Assembly (NCBI GenBank): GCA_016650415.1
Contig: JAENVU010000479.1
Location: 1-8,635, forward strand
Length of the DNA: 8,635 nt
Reading direction: 5' to 3'
DNA from: Acidimicrobiia bacterium
Lineage (GTDB): Bacteria > Actinomycetota > Acidimicrobiia > IMCC26256 > JAENVU01
The number at the start of each line of letters is the position of its first letter. Position 1 is the first letter of the stretch. Positions 1-6,651 of the stretch are shown here, in pieces. The notes beneath the pieces were generated by a model. The model made no database searches and was not told the origin of the DNA. It saw nothing but the letters and a program-made list of their open reading frames with translations. The translations under genes and the position numbers were made by a program.

Positions 1-2441
1 ACACGCTCCACGCATCCCTCGGTGAGATCTTCCAGGAGTACGCCTCGGGGAGTGATCTCGTCGTGGCCGCGCCGACCCAGGTCGGCGACCGCGCCACCAG
101 TCGTCAGCGCATTCCCGCAGCGACGGCCTCGGAGGTCCGCAAGGTGTCCGGCGTCGACCAGGCGACCCCGTTCCTCATCGGCGAAGCCCGCTTCATCCAG
201 AAGAACAATCGCGACGCCGTCCAGGCACTCGGCACGATCAACCTCGGCATCTCGTGGGCCGGCGGGAACTCGGTCGGACCGGCCCGGCTGGTGGAAGGGC
301 GGCGCCCGGTCCGTGACGGCGAAGTCGCCATGGATGCCGGAACCGCGAAGCGCAACGGATTCGCAGTGGGGGATCCGGTCCGCATGCTGCTCACCGGCGC
401 GGCGGAACCATTCCGGATCGTGGGCATCGTGTCACTCGGTGACCGTGAGGATCTCGGCTTCGCGACCGTGGCGGCCTTCGATCCGAAGACAGCCGAGCGC
501 GCGTTCGGCGCCACGGGCCTCGCCGACTTCATCTTCGTCCGCGCCGATGCCGGGACCAACCTCACGACGCTGAGCGCCGACATTCAGCGCGCCGTCGGTC
601 CCGCGCTGACCGTCAAACCGGCGGCGGAGTTCGCGGCGGTGCTGCAACGCCAGGTCGACGACTTCCTCTCGCTGCTCAACGACATGCTGCTCGGCTTCGC
701 CGGGATCGGGCTGCTCATCGGCGGGTTCATCATCTTCAACACCTTCACCATCCTGATTGCACAACGCACCCGCGAACTCGGTCTCCTTCGGGCGATGGGG
801 GCAAGCAGCCGACAGATCGTCGGTTCCGTGCTTGCGGAGGCGGTCATCATGGGCGTGATCGCGTCGGTGGTGGGCTTCGCTGCCGGCGTCGGCCTCGGTC
901 GGGTCCTGCTCTGGGCGCTGCCCGGGTTCGGCGTCCCGGTACCGGCGCGAGCGCTCGTGGTCATCAACCGCACGATCGTCGCCAGCGCGATCGTGGGCGT
1001 GGGAGTGACTGCACTGGCGGCGGTGTTCCCGGCCATCCGCGCGGCGCGCACGCCACCCATCGCGGCAATCGGCGATCTGCGCACGACCACGAAGTTCCGC
1101 TCGACCGTCGGACGAATCGTGAGTGGCGTGCTCGTCACCGGTGTCGGGACGGCGGTGGGTGCCTACGGCGTATGGGGCCCTCGACCACTCGACCAGTCGG
1201 TGGCGTTGACGTTCCTCGGCGGCTTCGTGATCTTCGTCGGCATCGTGGTGCTCGGCCCGTTGTGTGCACGGCCCCTCGCCGCGGTGATCGGTCGGCCGCT
1301 TCCCACCGTGTTCGGTGTGACCGGGACACTCGCCCGCGGCAACGCCATGCGGAACCCGCGCCGCACCACGGTGACCGCCGCGGCGTTGGTCGTCGGCCTT
1401 GCACTCGTCGCGCTGGTCTCGATCTTCGGCGCGAGCCTCAAGGCGTCGGCCCGGACGTCGTTGTACGACGTGAGAGCCCAGGTCATCATCACCTCTCCCG
1501 GCTACGCGAACTTCTCGACGGACGTCCGGGAACGGGCCCGCAAGGTCAAGGGCGTGACCGCAGCAGTCGCCTTCAAGTGGGGTTCGGCCGGCGTGGCGGG
1601 CAACGAAGAGATCGTCAACGGGATCACCCCCAAGGGCTTCAACGACGTGATCGACTTCAAGTTCCGCGGGCGGGCACCGAACTCGATCACTCCCCGGCAG
1701 GTGCTGATCTCCGGCAAGGAGGCCGACTCCCTCGGCCTCGGCGTGGGCGACATGCTCACGATCAGTTTCCCGCGGCTCGGGCCGTCAGCGCTCGAGGTCG
1801 CGGGGGTCTACGAGACGCGGCGATTCTCGGGAGCGTTCCCGATCGACTTCCTGGTCTCGGAGTCGTTGCACGCAACCGCGTTCGGCAGTACCCCGCAGGA
1901 CACCTTGCTGTATCTCCGCACCCAGCCCGGGATGGGAGACCAGGTCGCCCGCACGCTGAAGTCGTCCCTGGCCCGGTCGTTCCCGAACGTCGACGTGCAG
2001 ACACTGCGCGAATACGGCGACTCGCGACAGTCGTTCCTCGATCAGTTCCTCAACATCTTCGTCGCCCTCCTGTTGCTCTCCGAACTGATCGCCGTGTTGG
2101 GCATCGTCAACACGCTCATGCTCTCGGTCTACGAGCGCACGCGCGAACTCGGGCTGTTGCGAACGGTCGGAACCACGCGCCGGCAGGTCTGGGGAATGGT
2201 GTCGGGGGAGTCCGTGATCATCGCGGTGCTCGGATGTGTGGTCGGGATCGGCGTGGGTCTGCTGTGGGGTTGGGGCGTGATGACGGCCCTCCGCGGTGAG
2301 TTCACCGATGCGATGATCGTGCCGGTCGGTCAACTGGGTTGGTTCGTGGTGGCGTCGGTCGGCGCCGGATTCGTCGCGGCGCTCCTGCCGGCCTGGCACG
2401 CCAGCCGCCTCGACGTCCTCGAAGCGATCGCATACGAATAG
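1..2441 (+). CDS. FtsX-family ABC transporter permease (5' partial)
   Basis: Inner-membrane permease of the MacB/LolE/FtsX type. These proteins work with a cytosolic ATPase and move lipids, lipoproteins or peptides at the membrane, or relay force to extracellular enzymes; the substrate cannot be read here. The reading frame is open from base 3 back to the window edge, so the gene starts upstream. An internal GTG at 63 is not a credible start, because the frame before it already reads as normal extracytoplasmic domain. The order is: extracytoplasmic domain (to about 640), FtsX domain 1 (about 670-1070), central membrane helices (about 1115-1430), second extracytoplasmic domain (about 1440-2030), FtsX domain 2 (about 2045-2430). 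Each FtsX domain carries the cytoplasmic coupling motif RTRELGLLR (near 765 and 2136) that contacts the ATPase. The missing N-terminus should hold the first helix. The ATPase gene is not in view and probably lies upstream. Confidence 0.93.
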   Translation, partial: TLHASLGEIFQEYASGSDLVVAAPTQVGDRATSRQRIPAATASEVRKVSGVDQATPFLIGEARFIQKNNRDAVQALGTINLGISWAGGNSVGPARLVEGRRPVRDGEVAMDAGTAKRNGFAVGDPVRMLLTGAAEPFRIVGIVSLGDREDLGFATVAAFDPKTAERAFGATGLADFIFVRADAGTNLTTLSADIQRAVGPALTVKPAAEFAAVLQRQVDDFLSLLNDMLLGFAGIGLLIGGFIIFNTFTILIAQRTRELGLLRAMGASSRQIVGSVLAEAVIMGVIASVVGFAAGVGLGRVLLWALPGFGVPVPARALVVINRTIVASAIVGVGVTALAAVFPAIRAARTPPIAAIGDLRTTTKFRSTVGRIVSGVLVTGVGTAVGAYGVWGPRPLDQSVALTFLGGFVIFVGIVVLGPLCARPLAAVIGRPLPTVFGVTGTLARGNAMRNPRRTTVTAAALVVGLALVALVSIFGASLKASARTSLYDVRAQVIITSPGYANFSTDVRERARKVKGVTAAVAFKWGSAGVAGNEEIVNGITPKGFNDVIDFKFRGRAPNSITPRQVLISGKEADSLGLGVGDMLTISFPRLGPSALEVAGVYETRRFSGAFPIDFLVSESLHATAFGSTPQDTLLYLRTQPGMGDQVARTLKSSLARSFPNVDVQTLREYGDSRQSFLDQFLNIFVALLLLSELIAVLGIVNTLMLSVYERTRELGLLRTVGTTRRQVWGMVSGESVIIAVLGCVVGIGVGLLWGWGVMTALRGEFTDAMIVPVGQLGWFVVASVGAGFVAALLPAWHASRLDVLEAIAYE

Positions 2442-2460
2442 TCGCGCCGTTCGGGCCGGC

Positions 2461-2469
2461 TGCTAGATT
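2461..2469 (+). promoter_or_regulatory. Extended -10 promoter of tRNA-Val(GAC)
   Basis: TGC followed by TAGATT gives an extended -10 element (TGn plus TAnnnT) that ends 13 bases before the first base of the tRNA. This is suitable spacing for a start site a few bases upstream of the mature 5' end. I see no good -35 hexamer at the usual distance, which falls on the stop codon of the permease gene. The extended -10 could compensate. Confidence 0.5.
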
Positions 2470-2482
2470 CTGCGCTCCACCA

Positions 2483-2556
2483 GGGCGGTTAGCTCAGTTG
2501 GTTAGAGCGCTTGCTCGACACGCAAGAGGTCGGAGGTTCGAGTCCTCTACCGCCCA
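2483..2556 (+). tRNA. tRNA-Val (anticodon GAC)
   Basis: A full cloverleaf folds by eye. Acceptor GGGCGGT pairs with ACCGCCC, and the discriminator is A2556. The D stem is GCTC/GAGC with a 9-base loop containing GG. The anticodon stem is CTTGC/GCAAG, with loop TCGACAC and anticodon GAC. The variable loop has five bases. The T stem is GGAGG/CCTCT (one G-U pair) with loop TTCGAGT. The genome then continues CCG, so the CCA end is not fully encoded and must be added enzymatically. The base at position 33 is C instead of the near-universal U; the anticodon stem leaves no other register. The gene starts 41 bases after the permease stop. Confidence 0.95.
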
Positions 2557-2571
2557 CCGGAAATGTGCAAA

Positions 2572-2599
2572 AGCAGCGAGGGTTTCGGCCCTCGCTGCT
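2572..2599 (+). terminator. Hairpin terminator after tRNA-Val(GAC)
   Basis: A perfect 11-bp inverted repeat (AGCAGCGAGGG / CCCTCGCTGCT) encloses a six-base loop, 15 bases beyond the tRNA. No T-run follows on the plus strand, as is common for actinobacterial terminators. Read on the minus strand, the same hairpin is followed by TTTT, so it could work in both directions. It separates the tRNA from the downstream operon. Confidence 0.7.
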
Positions 2600-2662
2600 G
2601 CGCGTCCGGAGCGTTTCGGTGGACCCGCCGAGTGTGACCCTCGGCGTATCCCTTCGGCGGTC

Positions 2663-2681
2663 CGCAAATCTTTGCGATGAT
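2663..2681 (+). promoter_or_regulatory. Dyad and -10-like element before the solenoid/cyclase/aceE cluster
   Basis: CGCAAA-TC-TTTGCG (2663-2676) is a 14-base perfect dyad around a two-base centre. That centre is too small for a stable hairpin loop, so a protein-binding site is more likely. It abuts GATGAT (2676-2681), which fits the loose nAnnnT -10 pattern six bases before the ATG at 2688. There is no Shine-Dalgarno sequence, so a leaderless transcript is plausible. The GC-rich DNA just upstream (2621-2663) has a further weak inverted repeat, GGACCcGCCG against CGGCGGTCC. The operator and promoter roles are inferred. Confidence 0.35.
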
Positions 2682-2687
2682 CCGGTC

Positions 2688-3353
2688 ATGGATCCCATTC
2701 GCATCACTGCCTCGTCGGGCCGGGTCCACGTTGTGGCCGAGTCGCGCGGCGACATCGTCATCGACCAGGGCCAGGAACACCCGATGGGGGGCGTCCTCGA
2801 GGTGAAGGGCTCCTCGGGCGGGGTACGCATGAGAGTCCCCGAGGGGACGGATCTCGTCGTCGGTACGCATTCCGGATCGGTCGAACTCGGCGGCCGCCTC
2901 GGCGAACTCCGCATCACGACCCGCAGCGGCCGGGTCGAGATCGACGCGTGCGCCGCGCTCGACGCCCGGAGCGTGTCCGGGCGCGTCGACGTCGGCACCG
3001 TCGACGGTGACTGCCGCATCAAGACTGCGAACGGACGCATCACCGTCGGGCGCGTCGGCGGCGCGCTGAATGTCGCGTCGGTCTCGGGTCGAATCGACGT
3101 CACCGACGTCGGCGGCAGTGCCAGGGCCAACTCGGTGAGCGGCAGTGTTCATGTCGGGCTCACCACCGCGGCAGACGCCCGCGCCGATTCGGTGTCGGGT
3201 TCGGTCACCGTCGAGTTGCCCCAGGGTGTCCACCCGAAGGCCTCGCTGATCTCGGTGAGCGGGGGCTGCATCTGCGAGGTCACCGAGGGCGAGGACTGCT
3301 CGGTGATCGGGCGGTCCGTGAGTGGACGCATCCGGATCCGGGAGCGGCGATGA
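2688..3353 (+). CDS. DUF4097-type beta-solenoid repeat protein
   Basis: A 221-residue protein of unknown molecular role. It is built almost entirely of short beta-strand repeats with the core S-V-S-G-R/S-V/I-x-V, as in DUF4097 (putative adhesin) proteins. The Gly of the repeated SG/NG turn falls at residues 63, 81, 98, 116, 134, 152, 171, 192 and 213. The spacing is 17-19 residues through the middle and widens to 21 at the end, which suggests one solenoid coil per repeat. I see no signal peptide, lipobox or membrane segment, so it is probably cytosolic. The ATG at 2688 is chosen because the frame upstream runs back through the terminator and the tRNA. The stop overlaps the next start by four bases (ATGA), so the two proteins are probably made together. 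No catalytic motif is visible; a scaffold or binding role is a guess. Confidence 0.87.
   Translation: MDPIRITASSGRVHVVAESRGDIVIDQGQEHPMGGVLEVKGSSGGVRMRVPEGTDLVVGTHSGSVELGGRLGELRITTRSGRVEIDACAALDARSVSGRVDVGTVDGDCRIKTANGRITVGRVGGALNVASVSGRIDVTDVGGSARANSVSGSVHVGLTTAADARADSVSGSVTVELPQGVHPKASLISVSGGCICEVTEGEDCSVIGRSVSGRIRIRERR
3340..3344 (+). promoter_or_regulatory. Ribosome binding site of the cyclase
   Basis: GGGAG lies five bases before the ATG at 3350, inside the 3' end of the solenoid gene. It supports the ATGA-overlap start and translational coupling. Confidence 0.6.
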
Positions 3354-3901
3354 CCACCACGACCGGGGCTGTGGTCTTCACCGACCTCGTCGGCTTCACC
3401 GAGTTCACCGCGTCGGCCGGTGACGACGAAGCACTGCGTCTGCTCTCGATCCAGGAGCGCATCGTGCGCAGCCTGCTCCCACCCGATGCGCGCATCGTCA
3501 AGGAGCTCGGCGATGGCCTCATGCTCTTCTTCGTCGACCCCCTCGACACGATCGTCACCCTGCTCCGGATCCTGGTGGCCTTCGAGGCCGCCGCGGAGGT
3601 CGAGATGGTGCCGCTGCTCGTGCGGGTCGGTGCCCACTGGGGGTCACCGTCCCAACGCGGGACCGATCTCATCGGTCATGACGCGAACGTTGCGGCGCGC
3701 ATCGTCGACGTCGCCTCGCCGGGAGAACTGCTCGTCTCGGAAGCACTCGTCGACGCCGGGACGTTCTCCGACATCGTGTTCACCGAGCTCGGTCCCGTCA
3801 TGATGAAGGGCCTCGCCGATCCGGTGGCGCTCTACCGGGCCGAAGCCGCACTTCACGCGAACCTGGGCCATGGCGCCGAGGAGACCGCGTTCGCGCCGTA
3901 A
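3350..3901 (+). CDS. Minimal class III adenylate cyclase (cyclase homology domain only)
   Basis: A 183-residue protein that is essentially one class III nucleotidyl cyclase domain, expected to make cAMP from ATP as a cytosolic homodimer with active sites at the interface. The family's catalytic set appears complete: metal-binding D12 (in FTDLVGFT) and D55 (in KELGDG), adenine-selecting K51 and D106, and transition-state N113 and R117 (NVAAR). Spacing matches mycobacterial Rv1625c: K to D is 4 residues, D to N is 7, N to R is 4. Asp at 106 argues against the Thr-bearing, bicarbonate-responsive class IIIb. The C-terminal MKGLADPVALYR matches the family's usual end. There is no membrane, HAMP, PAS or ATPase domain, so any sensing must come from a partner. 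Translation is coupled to the solenoid gene by ATGA. aceE follows 31 bases after the stop, or overlaps it if its earlier ATG is used. Guanylate cyclase activity is less likely given K51/D106. Confidence 0.9.
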   Translation: MTTTTGAVVFTDLVGFTEFTASAGDDEALRLLSIQERIVRSLLPPDARIVKELGDGLMLFFVDPLDTIVTLLRILVAFEAAAEVEMVPLLVRVGAHWGSPSQRGTDLIGHDANVAARIVDVASPGELLVSEALVDAGTFSDIVFTELGPVMMKGLADPVALYRAEAALHANLGHGAEETAFAP

Positions 3902-3922
3902 CCTCGGGGGACCCCCACCCCC

Positions 3923-3926
3923 GGAG
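3923..3926 (+). promoter_or_regulatory. Ribosome binding site that favours the GTG start of aceE
   Basis: GGAG lies six bases before GTG 3933. The competing ATG at 3870 has no comparable purine-rich sequence in front of it. Confidence 0.45.
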
Positions 3927-3932
3927 CATCTT

Positions 3933-6614
3933 GTGTCAGCCGACGGTTTCGTCCATCAACTCCCGGACACCGACCCGGGAGAGACGCGCGAGTGGCTGGA
4001 GTCACTCGATGCGGTCGTGGACCGCTCGGGCGGGTCCCGAGCCCGGTATCTCCTGACCCGACTGCTGGAGCGCGCCTCCGAGCGCGCGGTCGGTATCTCC
4101 GGGGCGATCTCGACGCCGTACCTGAACACGATCCCGCCCGAGCAGGAGCCGTGGTTTCCCGGCGACGAAGACCTCGAGCGCCGCATTCGTGCCTACGTCC
4201 GGTGGAACGCCGTGGCGATGGTCGACCGGGCCAACCACCGGTTCGAGGGCCTCGGAGGGCACCTCTCCACCTACGCGTCGGCCGCCGCGCTCTACGAGGT
4301 GGGGTTCAACCACTTCTTCCGCGGCAAGGACGACGGTGGCTACGGTGACCAGGTCTTCTTCCAGGGCCATGCCGCGCCCGGCATCTATGCCCGGGCCTAC
4401 CTCGAAGGTCGGCTGAGCGAGGACCAACTCGAAGCATTCCGGCGCGAGGTGGGCGGGCACGGATTGTCCTCGTACCCGCATCCGCGCCGGATGCCCGACT
4501 TCTGGGAGTTCCCGACGGTCTCGATGGGACTCGGTCCGCTCAACGCGGTCGCCCAGGCCCGCATCAACCGATACCTGCTGCACCACCAACTGGCCGATAC
4601 CAGCGGCGCCAAGGTCTGGTGCTTCGTGGGCGACGGCGAGATGGACGAACCCGAGTCGAAAGCCGGCTTGTCGATCGCGGCCCGTGAGCAACTCGACAAC
4701 CTGATCTTCGTCGTCAACTGCAATCTGCAGCGGCTCGACGGGCCTGTCCGCGGCAACGGGAAGATCATCCAGGAACTCGAGATGGCATTCCGCGGTGCCG
4801 GCTGGAACGTGATCAAGGTCGTCTGGGGACGCGGATGGGATGCCCTGCTCGCCGCGGATGTCGACGGGGTGCTCGTCGAACGGATGAACTCGACCGTCGA
4901 CGGCGAGTTCCAGAAGTACGCGACCGAATCCGGCGCGTACATCCGTGAACACTTCTTCGGTCCCGACCCGCGGCTGCGCACCATGGTCGAGCATCTGAGC
5001 GATCAGGACCTCGAGCGGCTCCCGCGTGGTGGCCACGACTACCGCAAGCTCTACGCCGCCTATCAGATGGCAGTCGACCACCGGGGGAGTCCCACTGTCA
5101 TCCTGACCAAGACGGTCAAGGGGTGGACGCTCGGATCCGGGGTCGAGGCCCGTAACGCGACCCACGGCGTCAAGAAGCTCACCACCAAAGAGATGCGCGC
5201 GTTTCGCGATCGCCTGCATCTGCCGGTCTCGGACGAGCAGCTCACGGACCAACCTCCGTATCTCCATCCTGGAGAGGATTCCGCGGAGATCCAGTACCTC
5301 CGGTCCCGGCGCGCGCGCCTCAACGGTTCCCTGCCGAGCCGACGTTCGGCCGCCCCGGCGTTGCCGGCGCCGGCCGAGTCCACGTTCGCCGAGCTCAAAG
5401 CCGGTACCGGCGAGAAGCTGATGGCATCGACCACCACCGCGTTCGCACGCATGATGCGCAAGCTGCTGGCCGATCCGAACGTCGGGCCGCGCGTGGTGCC
5501 GATCATTCCCGACGAGGCCCGGACCTTCGGGCTCGACGCGCTCTTCTCCGACATCAAGATCTATGCGCCGGGAGGCCAGACCTACGAGCCGGTCGATGCC
5601 GGACTTCTCCTCTCCTACCGCGAGTCGCGCGACGGTCGGATCCTCGAGGAGGGCATCACCGAAGCCGGATCCATGGCGTCGTTCACGGCGGCCGGTACGG
5701 CCTACGCGACCTGGTCCGAACCGCTCATTCCCTTCTTCGTCTTCTATTCGATGTTCGGATTCCAACGGGTGGGCGATCTGATCTGGTCCTTCGGCGACCA
5801 GCGGGGGAGAGGCTTCCTCCTCGGGGCGACGGCCGGGCGGACGACGCTCACGGGCGAGGGGCTCCAGCACTGTGACGGTCAGAGCCAACTGCTCGCGAGC
5901 GCGGTGCCCAACTGCCGCTCGTACGACCCGGCCTTCGCCTACGAGGTTGCGATCATCGTCGAGGACGGTCTCCTGCGGATGTACGGCGAGAACCCCGAGG
6001 ACTGCTTCTATTACCTGACTCTCTACAACGAGAACATTCCGATGCCCCCGATGCCCGACGGGTGCGAAGCGGGCGTCATTCGCGGTCTCTACCGCTACCG
6101 GGCAACGCAGTCGGACGGCATCGCCGCGCAGATCCTCGCCAGCGGCATGATGATGACCGCGGCCATCGAGGCGCAGTCGATCCTCGCCGATCAGTACGGA
6201 GTCGCGGCCGACGTGTGGAGCGCGACCAGTTACAAACTGCTGCGGGAGGACGCGCTCGACTGTGAACGGTGGAACCGTCTCCATCCAACCGCCGCGCCTC
6301 GGGTGCCCTACGTCAGCGAGCAACTCGCAGCCGGCGGAGGTCCGGTGGTCGCGGTGACCGACTACACCACGCTCGTTCCCGACCAGATCAGCCGGTTCGT
6401 GGATTCGCCGTTCGTGACGCTCGGTCCCGACGGTTACGGCATGTCCGACACGCGGGCTGCGCTCCGGGCGCACTTCGAGGTCGATGCATCACACATCGTC
6501 GTGGCAACGCTGTACCAACTCGCCCGAAGCGGGGAGATCAAAGCGGAAATCGTCGAGCAGGCCGTCGTGACATTCGGCATCGACCCGGATTCGGCTCCAC
6601 CGCGCGTGGGGTAG
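3933..6614 (+). CDS. aceE: Pyruvate dehydrogenase E1 component, homodimeric type
   Basis: Thiamine-diphosphate-dependent E1 of the pyruvate dehydrogenase complex: it decarboxylates pyruvate and passes the acetyl group to lipoyl-E2. The protein is 893 residues from GTG 3933 (E. coli AceE is about 887) and is colinear with that enzyme to its last residues. Numbered from this start, the cofactor site has G-D234-G and N262-C-N264. Active-site equivalents include the GGH and FNHFF histidines, H411 in the mobile inner loop (E. coli H407), E577 (E571) and H646 (H640). The inner-loop motif reads HGVKK rather than HQVKK. The LQHxDGHS motif reads LQHCDGQS, with Gln at 650. An ATG at 3870 would add 21 residues of Arg/Pro-rich sequence overlapping the cyclase; homology starts only after the GTG and an SD precedes the GTG, so I prefer 3933. 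No E2 or E3 gene is in the window. The close upstream cyclase suggests co-transcription. Confidence 0.95.
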   Translation: MSADGFVHQLPDTDPGETREWLESLDAVVDRSGGSRARYLLTRLLERASERAVGISGAISTPYLNTIPPEQEPWFPGDEDLERRIRAYVRWNAVAMVDRANHRFEGLGGHLSTYASAAALYEVGFNHFFRGKDDGGYGDQVFFQGHAAPGIYARAYLEGRLSEDQLEAFRREVGGHGLSSYPHPRRMPDFWEFPTVSMGLGPLNAVAQARINRYLLHHQLADTSGAKVWCFVGDGEMDEPESKAGLSIAAREQLDNLIFVVNCNLQRLDGPVRGNGKIIQELEMAFRGAGWNVIKVVWGRGWDALLAADVDGVLVERMNSTVDGEFQKYATESGAYIREHFFGPDPRLRTMVEHLSDQDLERLPRGGHDYRKLYAAYQMAVDHRGSPTVILTKTVKGWTLGSGVEARNATHGVKKLTTKEMRAFRDRLHLPVSDEQLTDQPPYLHPGEDSAEIQYLRSRRARLNGSLPSRRSAAPALPAPAESTFAELKAGTGEKLMASTTTAFARMMRKLLADPNVGPRVVPIIPDEARTFGLDALFSDIKIYAPGGQTYEPVDAGLLLSYRESRDGRILEEGITEAGSMASFTAAGTAYATWSEPLIPFFVFYSMFGFQRVGDLIWSFGDQRGRGFLLGATAGRTTLTGEGLQHCDGQSQLLASAVPNCRSYDPAFAYEVAIIVEDGLLRMYGENPEDCFYYLTLYNENIPMPPMPDGCEAGVIRGLYRYRATQSDGIAAQILASGMMMTAAIEAQSILADQYGVAADVWSATSYKLLREDALDCERWNRLHPTAAPRVPYVSEQLAAGGGPVVAVTDYTTLVPDQISRFVDSPFVTLGPDGYGMSDTRAALRAHFEVDASHIVVATLYQLARSGEIKAEIVEQAVVTFGIDPDSAPPRVG

Positions 6615-6623
6615 AGGAGGGTG

Positions 6624-6651
6624 GCCGCGGGAGGTGACTAGGCCCCGCGGC
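6624..6651. terminator. Convergent terminator between aceE and the small minus-strand gene
   Basis: GCCGCGGG pairs with CCCGCGGC in a perfect 8-bp GC stem around a 12-base loop. It begins 10 bases after the aceE stop. The loop contains the stop codon (6638-6640) of the convergent small gene. There is no strong T-run on either side. It is likely used from both directions. Confidence 0.55.

Noticed and set aside
63..65. GTG at 63 as the start of the permease
   Set aside because: The frame is open to the window edge, the upstream codons read as normal protein, and the family's first membrane helix would otherwise be missing.
1172..2299. A 375-codon plus-strand frame inside the permease gene
   Set aside because: Its translation is Arg/Pro/Gly-rich low complexity typical of an off-frame in GC-rich DNA, and it lies wholly within a well-supported gene.
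2511..2687. An in-frame upstream extension of the solenoid protein, starting inside tRNA-Val(GAC)
   Set aside because: It would translate the tRNA and its terminator hairpin. The extension has no repeat character, and the ATG at 2688 gives a protein beginning with the solenoid pattern.
2926..3330. The 54-base periodic DNA in the solenoid gene as a CRISPR or tandem-repeat array
   Set aside because: The period follows from the protein repeat; the copies are too diverged at the DNA level and there are no uniform spacers.
4002..6473. An 823-codon minus-strand frame opposite aceE
   Set aside because: It is a long shadow caused by high third-position GC in aceE. It has Arg/Gly/His-rich composition and no family motif, while the plus strand is unmistakable.
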